NCBI RefSeq assembly: GCF_000003815.2
Contig: NC_049992.1
Coordinates: 18,646,396 to 18,710,395, forward strand
DNA from: Branchiostoma floridae
Taxonomy: Eukaryota > Chordata > Leptocardii > Amphioxiformes > Branchiostomatidae
DNA: 64,000 bases
Direction: 5' to 3'
Shown: piece by piece, positions 31,746-42,980 of the stretch
Position numbering within the stretch: the first letter of the stretch is position 1
Layout: each line of letters begins with the position of its first letter
Program-made: the position numbers and the translations under genes
Notes under the pieces: model-generated
Databases searched by the model: none
What the model saw: the letters and a program-made list of their open reading frames with translations, nothing else
What the model was told of the DNA's origin: nothing

Positions 31746-32751
31746 TCCATTTCACGAGTTTGCTGATTTAAGCTCAATGGTTTTACGACACTGCCACAAA
31801 GGATTGTGGGTAGTGCGAAAGGGTGCATACATTCCTCTTTGGGGCTTTATTTTGTATCTCGTGGCAAACTAAAAACCATGCACTACATTATCTTTTTACT
31901 ACAAATTGAATAGTTTAATTGTATATCATGGAATGAAGACTACTACTACTACTACTATATGCAAATTTCCTTATAAGACACTGTAATTATCATTTGTTCT
32001 TAGACAGCAACAACAGGGGCCGTACCCTATAAAATGTAATGTCAAGTTTTAGAAGGTAATTTGTTTTGTTGAGTGGATATCTCATTTCGCCGTGCCAGTA
32101 GGTGGCAAATTATTGTGGCACACGGGTAAAATAAGTGACCTCTACAAGCAAAATGGCCGTACTCTCAATGTCACATCCTGAGTTTGAGCCCCAATGTTAC
32201 AGGTACAATATAATATGCATATTCAAAATCACAATGAATTAAAAACTAATAATCAAAATTCTTAAAAAATGGTTTTGCAGTGATTGCCCTTGTTGGCAAA
32301 TACTTTGGCCCATCACGACATTATGCTAATTGTGATTATTTTGAAGTTTGAAAAAAAGAAAATCATCGGTTCAGGCTACCAATCTGTTGTCGGCCAATGA
32401 GTATTGTGTTGGTGACGTAGCGAATGTCTGCCACAAACAATCACCCTATGAGATTCCCACTGAAGTCACAGTCCAAGTTTCCTGTTATAAAAAATACCGG
32501 ATGCAAGATAAAGATGTCTTTTTGTCTATCCAAAGATGATAATTTTACAGTGTTTAGCGAGAATGTAACTCTTGAAGAATATAATTGGTTGGTAGATTTT
32601 TCTTTTTATATTCAAGTGTTAGCTAAAGTTACAGGGCAATTCAGTGCACACAATAGGTGCATAGTGATGCTTGCACAACTTGGAAGAGGAAATAAATCAA
32701 TCTACTACTAGTAAACTACATTTTGTTGGTTGATATCTTGTCACTGTGGCA

Positions 32752-33179
32752 TAGTGGTGCGTACCTAAAGCCCGGACTTGGAATTGGACCTAAAAATGTT
32801 TAGGTCCAAGTAAAAAAAAAACACCTAAATGTCCGGAGCCAAGTCCGGACTTGCAAAAAGCTATCTGTCACTTACATTCCCTTATTTTGTTCTAAACCAT
32901 CTAAAACCTTCCATAGACAGTGCAATTTGCACTGCAAAAAGACGAAACACCTTTCGTGTTTACACTGGCTATATATTATTTTCATGTATTTTTCACATTG
33001 GATTTCAATTCATGCTAACATGCAATTTTATATGCACCGTCCCCCTCCCCCTAAATAAAATATGCCCGTAATATGCAATGATGGGTTCAGGTCCGGACTT
33101 ATAAGTCCGGACCTGAACCTGAACTGCTGGACCTGAATCCGGACCTGAACCTGAAATTGAGTTTAGGTACGCACCACTA
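32752..33179. mobile_element. Non-autonomous hAT-type DNA transposon
   Basis: Perfect 18-bp ends, TAGTGGTGCGTACCTAAA and its inverse, flanked by an exact 8-bp direct repeat CTGTGGCA (32744-32751 and 33180-33187), the hallmark of hAT insertion. Many GTCCGGAC/GGTCCGGA words lie near both ends. No transposase. Confidence 0.85.
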
Positions 33180-33370
33180 CTGTGGCATATTCTTCACTGC
33201 CACTGGGTGTCATTCAAATGCTACTGGAAGATATTTCTTTATTTGAACTTGTTATGTTGGATACAGTTTTGCTGTGAAATGATTCAAGTTAGGTATTGTT
33301 ATGTTTTCATTCTCCAAAGAGGAACATATGGTTTCTTGTCCATTTCGTCTTCCTTATCACAAAAGTAAGG

Positions 33371-34003
33371 CAGGGCTCAAAATTCATTTTTGAGATTAGG
33401 TGCTCTGGTGCACCCAACCTACAGAAATGTTTTGGGTGCACCACATAAGACAAAGAAGAATATCAGAAAAAACAACTAATTACAAACCTACTAAATTAGT
33501 AATATAAACGGAGCTCTTCAGAAATCAGAACCGGGATACTGAATGCCTTGACATAATAGTCTTGACGCTGTTTCTTAAATCCAGGAATTGTAATGCCAAA
33601 TTTTGCTGACCCAGAGATCATTACGATGTGGTCACAGTTAAGAAAATGCTTTTGAATTTAAAATGTTCTCGTCTCCGCAGTTATCATAGGATGTACCGAA
33701 AAACTCTGACACAAATGATATCATCCGAAAATAATTTCATCAGGTTGGTAGAATATAGGACTAGGAGAATTCTAGTACACAACCAGGTTAAACTTGCTTC
33801 CGTTTCGAAAATAACACAAATTCCAACTTCAAATAAAACAAGTTATATGACAGACATTTTATTATCTTTCTGAAACATAGATGTCAAGAATATGGTGTTG
33901 TGACATCTTAACATATGTAAGCCTACTTGGGTGCATCCACAGAAAAAAATTGGGTGCACAGCTCCAATTTTGGGTGCACAAACACACAGTATTTCGAGCC
34001 CTG
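33371..34003. mobile_element. TIR element, CAGGGCTCRAAATT ends
   Basis: Left CAGGGCTCAAAATTC and right GTATTTCGAGCCCTG are inverted repeats. GGTGCACC words are repeated next to both ends. TAAGG occurs on both outer sides. The ends resemble hAT elements; interior frames are short and unremarkable. A solitary related end (CAGGGATGGACAAGTCC) is at 34279. Confidence 0.6.
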
Positions 34004-34894
34004 TAAGGTCAATGACCTGGACCAGACAGCTGTCACCATGGTTACTGGAGGTGTAGTAGACACCTGTGATTACATAATGCAGGTCAGACGCTCACCATCC
34101 ATGTACAGACATGTCTTAACAAAGGTTCCTGATACAAGAAATAAAAGAGGAGAAAGTGTGAATAACTCAACTCTCTGACGTTACTGGCACATAAACATGC
34201 CCTCATATGAAAGTCATCTCAGCTGAGCTCAGCAGCCCCCCCCCCCCCCCCCAACAACTGTTGCTAATAATCTAATGGCAGGGATGGACAAGTCCACTAG
34301 CCCAATTGTCCAGGGCAAGTGCATGTCCTACCCCACTTGTCCGATCGGGCAAGCAAGATTTTCAATGAGTGAGAGTTTGATATAGTTGTTACCTTTCACA
34401 GTCATGGCATCAAGCATTGGTCAACACAGAAAAATAAAGCCAATGATAAAAGACTTCCATTGCTGGAAATGTTACCTTCCCAGTTCAGTTCATGCGTGCA
34501 TCAAGGTGACTAAGTCAAGATTTCCACATTGTACAAACAAATAAGGCACATATATTTCAAACTTATCCCCCCCCCCATGCCAAAATTGATTCTGCTTAAG
34601 ACAATGTCATAAAAATGGACTTCTCCAAAAGTGTTAATGTCTTGGTTGACTAATATAAAGATACCTGCGCCTTAACTTTTTAACGCAATGAAATGCCCCG
34701 TGCAAAAATGTCAAAAACACTCCCTCGAAAAATTCCAGTAAAGTCATAGTCTTATTACATTTACATTTAATTTGTGTTACAATATTTTGACTGATGACCT
34801 CTGACCCCTCCTCATACAATTTATAAAGTCTAATGGAGATCGAAACAAACACGTCGATGAAGGTGGTAAGATACGCCAAATAACAAGTACTTAC

Positions 34895-35145
34895 TGTGTG
34901 AGTGTGTGTGTGTGAGTGTATGTATGTGTGTGTGTATCTGTGTGTGTGTGTGTGCGAATGTGTATTTGTGTGTGTGTGTTGTGTGTGTCTGTGTGTGTGC
35001 ATCTGTGTGTGTGTGCGAATGTGTATTTGTGTGTGTGTGTTGTGTGTGAGTGTGTGTGTGTGTGTGCGTCTGTGTGTGTATATGTGTGTGTGTGTGAGTG
35101 TATATGTAAGTGTGTGTGAGCGTGTATGTGTGTGTGTGTGAACGT
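34895..35145. repeat. GT/AC microsatellite
   Basis: About 250 bp of GT-rich sequence with GTGAGTGT and GTCTGTGT variants. Reading frames across it have no meaning. Confidence 0.9.
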
Positions 35146-35384
35146 TGCCTTAGAATTACGGCTTTTAACCCAAACTTCGAGCGAACGCAGACGAGGAGTG
35201 TTACGCACCCTCCCTCCTTTCGATGAATAAAATGATAATTTGCATCTTTGATATTGTTTACATCTCTTTCTGAGCTGCATGACGAATGTCATGTACAGTT
35301 ATTGTTCTTTCGTCAAAGCAATCTCTTTGAAAGATTTTAACGAAAAAAAATACTTGCAGTTCCATAGCAACCTGCTATGACTTG

Positions 35385-35635
35385 AAACTTACACCTCTTC
35401 TTCTTAACATCATAAGCTATCTGCCACACCAAAGAATTTACCACGTTCGGGAAAAAAACATTCAGAAACAAGAAGTTCTACTAACAGTTACAGTGTCAAT
35501 GAAAGTCGCCAATCTTTACCTCCATCTTCCCAACACAACACCTATTCACATACCAAATATCATCACGATCCATCCAAAAGGTCTTGAAATACACCCAGAA
35601 CAATATCTCCTTTTTTTCGTGGAGGTAATGACAAA
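35385..35635 (+). repeat. Dispersed repeat family copy
   Basis: Carries the landmarks of the 2147-2385 family: CACATACCAAATATCATCAC, GATCCATCCAAAAGG, and a GGAGGTAATGACAAATAATA end. Intergenic, between cofilin and the racemase. Confidence 0.5.
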
Positions 35636-36311
35636 TAATAACCGATCCAACAACTTAACTACCCGCATGCCCCCAAGCAACCTTCTATTGTTCGACACCT
35701 GGTCGACTAGAGACAGACACAGTCATTTGGCACGCCAAGCCTACAGAAACGCTGTGACATAACATAGTTACGATCGTCAAAATGAAGCTATAGCTAGATC
35801 ATACCACACAAAAACTCGTATTGTAGCAGATCTTACAGAAGCCCCAGTGATCGCCTCGCAGTTGCTCACCTTTCTTTGGGTTCGGAGCTATCGTACATAC
35901 AAGGTAAGGTAAAGCATATTTTCTTCGACAGCGACAATTCCACTCGTTTTAGTCTCTCTGAACATCAGTAAACTCTTCAACTTATAGTACAGAGAGAAAT
36001 TGCGACCAGACTCCCTTGGCGGCTTCAGTTTTGTGATTAGGTAACATTTTATCACTCGCTTGATCTATGGAGTCGTCCTGATCATATACAACAGACAACG
36101 ACCAGAAAACAGCGAAAATCAGTTTTTGCAAACCACCAGCTACCAGGAGGATCTGTTTAGGAGGTTTAGCTCAAAGCAGGGCCTGAATATCATTTGTAGT
36201 GTCTTGAAGATATACTGTAGTGTAGGTACAAAGTTGTCTTGGATGTATCAGCTACATACCTTTTGTTATTTACGTCATGTCGTACCAAGGAGGTTGAAAC
36301 CTCCTTGGTCG

Positions 36312-36776
36312 TACTGTAAAGGGATAAATGTTCGCGTGGTTTTAAGCTCGCGGTGAATTCTTCATCGCGAACTTGAAAACACCGTGTATAAATATCTTCC
36401 TTCAACAGTAAAACTCTAATGACAGTTATTTATAACCGCGAACTCGATCAAAACCACCACAAATTTTTCTCTGTAACGTCCCCGTGAACATTTTCCCTTT
36501 TACTGTAATTTAGGTGCGCCTCTTGACTCTTGAAAAACCGGTTTTGTTCAGCACATAAGTTAAACTACTGTAATTCACTTTATCTTCACGGTACCAAATT
36601 TTCACGGTCTGAGAAAATTGAACTTGTTCTCGGAACTAAATGTTCACTGTCGAGGCAAGTGCGCATGAAAAAAGTCTGTGAATTATTTTTTATCGGTAAT
36701 GATAAGTTCACGTTACAGTCGTCACCGTGAAAACCGTGAACATAACATTACAGTGAAAAAATCAGGAATTACAGTA
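36312..36776. mobile_element. Two adjacent TACTGTAA-type TIR elements
   Basis: The first, 36312-36507, has ends TACTGTAAAGGGATAAATG and the inverse of TACAGTAAAAGGGAAAATG. The second, 36566-36776, has ends TACTGTAATTC and GAATTACAGTA. Both contain GTTCGCGG/CCGCGAAC-type words also seen in the nested element at 27777-27956, so the three form one family. Confidence 0.65.
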
Positions 36777-37261
36777 TATAACGTATATCACACCGTGTGA
36801 GTTCACAAAAGATACTCTCCAAGTAGGCGTCAATTCGCGGCGGCTGTTTTTGACGTGGTTTCGGGCTTTCTATTTTGATGCGTTCTCTTCATCGACCACG
36901 GCAACAGAACTATAGATAGAGAGCCCGAAATAAACTAAATACACGTCAAAACAGCCGGAACGAAACCTCTGCATGGACAGTACTGAAAAAAAAATCCTTA
37001 AATGAATTTAGAAATGATTTTAATAATGAGTAAATGATTATAAATGTGTCTTAACGGCGACCAGAATTTCTATTTCTGACAACACACATACATAGAAAAG
37101 GTACGAGACAACACATATACGTCAATTATTACAGTTGAAAGCTTGTTCGTGACTGAATATTAATAATTTAGTAGTCGCAGTCGGCAGTCGCACGCAAGGT
37201 GGGGTCGTACAGCACGACGTCGACGTTTAGGTGGGTCAAGGAGGTTGAAAAAAGGATTTGT

Positions 37262-37571
37262 GGGTTCACACGTGCGTATATATTCAAGTCCGTATGAGGT
37301 CCGTATGGAATTCTTAGCTTCTACCAGGCTCCACAGGTCACTGGGAAAATCATAGAGAAATTGGACAGGTACAGTCGGATAACACGCCAAAGGAGTTTAT
37401 ATATAGCTGGTCGCATAACATACTCCTTTGACAGCTATCTCCTCTGGCATGTTATGTGTTTATATTTCTACAATTTTTGCTATTTTTTCCTGCGACCTAT
37501 AGAGCCTGGTAAAGGCTAGAAATTCAATATGGACGTCATGCGGACTTGCACGTATACGCACGTGTGAACCC
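37262..37571. mobile_element. Nested TIR element, copy 1
   Basis: Outer ends are GGGTTCACACGTGCGTATA and its inverse. Inside them, 37314-37518 is a second inverted-repeat element (CTTCTACCAGGCTCCACAGG and CTATAGAGCCTGGTAAAGGC). The same nested arrangement occurs at 48394-48740, so the compound unit itself seems to have spread. Confidence 0.7.
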
Positions 37572-37579
37572 GGCTTTTT

Positions 37580-40500
37580 GGAGTGCAAGTTGCCAGCTAG
37601 AAGTGAATGCAAGAGTCCGTAGGACACAAACCTCAAAACTCATCGTTGTGTTTGTCGTGTGAGGTAAGGTGTTTCGCACACTCTTTGCCATGAATAACAA
37701 TTCATTTAAAGCCATTTATGTAAAGATAGATCTATTTCAACAAAAAGTACAAGTTCATTTCAACACTAAGCAATAGGAAGGACGTTATACAATGTCCTTG
37801 GCAATAGCAAGCCGGTGCCTGAAATCTGTTCAGAGAGGATAGTAGCTAATTGGCCCTTCTATATAGCGCAGACTACCATTAGGTAAACCTAAACGGCACC
37901 TTATTCAATGGCCATATGACAAAACCTTCAAGAAGGGAGTGCCGATCTTTAATTGTCATAAAAATGAACGTCCCTCGTACACTGTTATGGTACCCCAAAT
38001 TTGCTAGCCTTTACAGGCCACTAGCCTCTACCAAGCTTCGTAGATCGGTGGTCTAATTGTAGAAATGCGACAAATAGAGTCATAGTACACTAGGGGAGTC
38101 AGCCGGCTAGAACAATCATTTCATCACTCCGTAGGTCGCAAGTTGTTCCCAAGCCAGCTGTACTTCTCTGGACGGCTTACCTTTTCTATTTGTCCCATTT
38201 CTATGGTTTTCCCAGCGACCTATGGAGTCTGGTAGAGACTAACAGGCCACATACAGCCCTCCTAATATCAGGGTGTAACTCTGGGGAGGGGAGGGGGTTT
38301 TCCTGGGAGCTTGCTGGCCCTGGAGCCGAGGAGTTTTCTTGTGCAGGCCCTGGCAACAGTCTGGCATCCAGGCTAAACATCGCCATGTTTCCTCGCAACC
38401 TCAATTACTACCAACACGTCAAAATTCAAACAAATCCATCAAAAGGATATTGAATTATAATTTATATATGCGAACACAAACAGTGTGTTCACTGACCTCC
38501 CTTTCAGTGGTAAGATGTGCCTATTGCGACGAGCCTTTGGGTTTTGTTTCATATCAATAAGTACACGTACATTTACTGCGTTTTCATCACTAACCTGTCC
38601 ACATAATCATGTATTTTTAACATTAAAATCACTAAAAAAATTAATAAACGATACATTATATAAATGTGCATACGACCAAAAAACAAGACATAAAACTTAC
38701 AACCAACTTTAATCTTCACTGGACAGTCGTGGCGTGTCTAAAGCAGTAGTATCCGATTAGACTGATTTTATAATCGGACCCTGAAACCAAGTAGAATAGA
38801 GTTAATAACGTTCCCATCGAGGCTTTATGAACAGTGCCACCTAGCGATATGTGCGAATTTGCAGATCCCATCGCTTACAACCGAACGCAGATCCTGTGAC
38901 GTCATCAGCAAGGGTAAATCACGTGATATAACATTCATTACTTTGGCGAGCTTAGCTATCGTTACCAGCTGTGTATGAAAGACCCACCACCCACCTTCCG
39001 CTGGCTTTGAACAGGAAAATGAGCGTATCAGACAGTCAATAATGGTTGCTAGGAGACCACATTGTGAGGGGAAAGATCGTTTGGGTCGCACAAGCTGTTT
39101 TACATCATACTGCAATTGAGATTTGATGCTGTATTTAAATACTAGTATATACCGTAATGTACTTAGGCTACACTGATCCGATTGTATGTGCGTCGTTCTC
39201 TGCTCTGGGCATCCCAAAACTGATGCGAACGTGGAAAAGAAAATTGAACTAATGAAATCTAACTGACGCCTCAACACACATAACATCGTATACTCTATGA
39301 GGCCTGACTTCACCGAGGGAAGAAGAAATCATTTACCGAGTTTTTTCGGCCTTCTGATTTAAGTAATAACCCTTTCTATTAAAGTGGACTATAGTTACCC
39401 CGTGTGTGGCTTATCTAATTTCGGTCGGAGAGGTAAAAAGACCTTTACCCCCTGTCTGTACTTTGCATGTGGCACTGCTAAGGTCTCATTGATGTATTAC
39501 TCCGCGAGTGGGTATCCTAAAAGAGATCCGAGCCAAAAATGAACGGCTGCACGGACGCATGTTTTTAGCGGTGAGAAATTCCCTTTTAGCCAGCGGAACT
39601 GATCTCAAAGATTGGTGAAAGCTTATTTGTAACTGAAGAAATTAGCAGGTAAAGTTTTGCAGTCGCGCGCTAGGTCGGAGGTACACAGTCGTGGGTTCTG
39701 AGTGGTGCGGTTGTACAATAGCAGCGAAAAAGTAGTTTGTAATTGCTATAAAAAAAGTTCCTACGTATAGTTTACATTGGCAATTTTTCCCCACGATATA
39801 GGGTAAATGTGCTCGACATAGAATGAAAAATCTGCTGAAATTTCACGTAGCTTCATTATGAATGCGCCCATTTAAACCACGAATTAATACATAGAAGTCT
39901 ATGGGAAGAAGAAACTCATCAATGAGACCCTAAAAGAAGTTACGAACTTGAGTGCGGTACTACATTGTCCTCGTCTGTCCCAAAGCATTAAAAAATTCGA
40001 CTGTAGTCTGAGCTTAGATTGTACTATATGCTAACAACTGTATTGTGTTCATTCACTGAGATTAAAAATAGATGACAACAAAGGTCATGTAAGGCCAAAC
40101 TTCACTTCTTCTTTTTTTTTCTTCTACATAAAGCCATGTTGATTTGAAGCCACCGTGGATCTGCTTAGCCACCGAGGATCTGCTTGGAGATTGCCTTCAT
40201 TTTATGTGGAATTAAAGTGGTCATGATGGTCAAATGAACAAACACATAGATTATGGTATATTATAGATAAATGATAGTTTTGTTACTTATGGCCTCGGTA
40301 AACGACGATTGTTTAAAATGATACTAAAATGATACTAGTATGTTTATATCTACTGCTAAACATGTTTCTAAAACACTTAATGTCTATCTATATGGCCTTG
40401 CATCTGTACACCATAAAAAGTGTCGAAAATAAAATACTAGTACCAGGTTCCTCAGGACTCCCCTGTAACTAAAATGGAATGTTCTTGGGACTGTTTGATC

Positions 40501-40950
40501 GCAGATTGAACCAAGCTGTTGTTTTGCCAGAAACTACAGGTCGCTGAGGATATATTGATATTAGCGACATTTTGGCTGAACCCTGTGAGACTTCTTTCCT
40601 TGCTGGGAGCATTCTGTAGGTCGTGAGTTCGATACCCAGCAAAGCCATACCAAAGACTTTAAAAATGGTACTTGCCGCTTTCTCTGCTTAGCACTTAGCA
40701 TTAATGAGGACGAGTATGACTGGACTCACGGTGCTCCCCTGCTATATTGGCGTCACAAATGTGTGGCCCAAGGGACACAGACATGGAGATGGGCGCCACC
40801 CCAAAGTAGACGTTAACTTATTGTAACCGCGTTTGGTATGATATTTACCACATCGTGCCTGTCTGATCGACTACAGAGGTCTGGATTATGGCCAAGGTTT
40901 ATCCAGCTCGAGATCTAAAGAGGACTCTGTTTATTTCCCGTGAGGCCTGT
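37580..40950. other. Gene-free intergenic stretch with decayed elements
   Basis: I see no supportable gene. Contents include an inverted decayed element near 39160-39260 (GGGCATCCCAAAACTGATGC), the TIR element 39482-39929, and near 40615 a B-box-like GAGTTCGATACCC. That is followed by a body (ACCAAAGACTTTAAAAATGG, ACTTGCCGCTTTCTC) that looks like an old tRNA-derived SINE. Confidence 0.4.
39482..39929. mobile_element. TIR element, GGTCTCATTGATG family, complete copy
   Basis: 448 bp ending GGTCTCATTGATG and CATCAATGAGACC. It matches 27344-28005 apart from the element nested there, and matches 61191-61647 in reverse. Short ATAGAAGTCTATGGG palindrome near one end. Confidence 0.75.
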
Positions 40951-40954
40951 CTGC

Positions 40955-41600
40955 TTAGGCCATGTTGATTTGATTATATGGATGACACCCTCTCGAAACC
41001 CCAAAACTGATGCAAGCCTGCAAATGTTTAAAAAAAAGCCCTCCTCCCCCAAACATAAGTGGTCAGAAAGGTTGAACATGGGACTAAACACACAGAGTGT
41101 TATACGGAATAATGGAGTCTTTATCGTTTTTCTTTCACATCTTCTTCTTTGAACTTAGAATTTACTTTGCCATGACAATAGTATCCGTTCCCGACATTTT
41201 TCAAAATTTATTTATATGTGCTCCTTTCAAAGCTACTCTGTATGGTTTGCAATATGGTCAAAAACTGTATGATACAATTTTACACTTTACATCCGTACAC
41301 AATATGAAGCGCTTACCGACAAGCTTTCGATCAGTCCTCTGATCCTTTTCAAGTTGAAATGACCCAAAGCAGCTGAGGTCAAGGTCACACATCCAGACCG
41401 GAAGTGTGACGTCAGCAATGAGTCAAAGGTGTTTGATCGTCTATATCGGCCCCCGTCCCGGTTGAGGTTAGGTTGATGGGTTCTGATGTAAATGACCTCT
41501 TTTACTCCCCTTGGAAAGTAATCCTGTTCGGTCAAAAACTTTTTATGAAAATTGATGCGCGCGGGGATGTCATCCATATAAATAAATCAACATGGCCTAA
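40955..41600. mobile_element. TIR element, TTAGGCCATGTTGATTTG family
   Basis: Left TTAGGCCATGTTGATTTGAT, then ATATGGATGACA. The right end is the inverse, TGTCATCCATATAAATAAAT, then CAACATGGCCTAA. The subterminal ATGGATGACA is shared with the 58575 and 59923 elements, suggesting related lineages. Decayed relatives are near 18060-18330, 48170-48290 and 60570-60630. Confidence 0.7.
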
Positions 41601-41737
41601 CGCCCAACAGACAAACCACCAGACACCTCTAATGACTGACAGATCGTGTCATCATTAGGCGGGGAGGGTCCCATGGGCCGATATCTCACTGGGACGGCAA
41701 ATTATTCAAATTATCTTTGGCCTAGCCTCCACCAGGC

Positions 41738-41814
41738 TAGCCTGGTATCCAGCAAATAATTCCAGAGGGGGCAGAAGAGACTCGGGAGATATAATACGGC
41801 TGGATACCAGGCTA
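41738..41814. mobile_element. 77-bp TIR element inserted in another TAGCCT element
   Basis: Ends TAGCCTGGTATCCAG and CTGGATACCAGGCTA are perfect inverses. It sits inside a longer element with ends CTAGCCTCCACCAGG/ACCACCAGGC. A similar small element is 42383-42525 (TAGCCACCATAGCAGGCTCT and inverse). Confidence 0.7.
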
Positions 41815-42980
41815 CCACCAGGCCTTCCTACGGGCTTGCGGGGATCGTAGAATTCGGTAAAAAAAATCGGGAAATTGGCCAGGGGAGTCAATCCACGCTA
41901 AGTTACATGTTTCCCCTGCGCACGGCCGACCAACTCCTCTGGTAGCAAAACTCTCCTGGCAAATTATTCTCGCTATAATAGCCAGCTTAGTCAGTCTGGT
42001 AGAGACTACATTTGGCCAACTTTAACAGAGACTACCAGAGAACAACTTCTCTTTTGTGGCCAACATCTCTCCCAAATATATGACTGACTACCTCGAATAG
42101 GCCCGCTAAGAATTCATTGTAATATCAGATTGGCATTGATATTAAATCAATTATTATTTCCATATATCTTACACATATGTCTCCAATGCATGTTTCACGC
42201 TTGATATTGGTTAACAAAAGTAAACAAGACAGAAATCATCTGCAGGAAAAAAAAAACATGACAAAATAAAATACCCTAATAAAACACCATTTGGATCTTA
42301 CCTAAGTTACATATATAGATTAAATCAACCGAAACAGGGTGAGTATATGGCCAGTGGGGTTAGACTGTAAGAAAGGTACAAGTAGCCACCATAGCAGGCT
42401 CTCTGGGTCATTTCTTGTTGATCTTGTGTCTCATATTACACTTTTGTTGGCCATTTCTTTTTGTACTGGGTCATTTGTGCTGCCGGCACTCGAAAAAACG
42501 GCCCAGAGAGCCTGCTATGGAGGCTAAAATACAAGTTGGTCTTAGGAAGCCTGGAAGAGGCTATAACCACCTGCCGCGTAGCCTGCTATAGAGGCTATTA
42601 ACCCGCCGAACCAGTTTGACAATGTAAACGGGGCGTCCCGACGTCCCACGGGGCTGTGATTTGCTTTTCCTCGACCTCCGCTACGACAATACGCGGTAGC
42701 CTGCGTTCTTGTTTCGGGGTGGACTGTTGTCGTCTTAATCTGTAAAGGATTAAGGCCATTCTAAAATCGGGATGATACCTTCAGTTGGGCGGTTCTTTAA
42801 TTTTGCGGGTTGAGGCTACAGTTATTCTGACAAGTTTTGAGCGGTGTTCAACACGAACTGGGGAGGTTAATAGTTAATTCGCCGCGGGCAAGGTTGACGA
42901 CCCTTGTTTGTGTTTGCGTTAGGCGGGTTCTCGTCAGAAGACTGTCTGGTTTACGTGCCCCTGGTGGTACCACAGTCATC

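Noticed and set aside
38825..39313. 162-codon minus-strand frame
   Set aside because: No recognisable motif; it overlaps a decayed TIR element (CATCCCAAAACTGATGC) and has no splice or neighbour support.
42837..42980. In-frame ATG 144 bp upstream of the chosen racemase start
   Set aside because: It would add 48 residues with no counterpart in known serine racemases; the ATG at 42981 matches the usual N-terminus.
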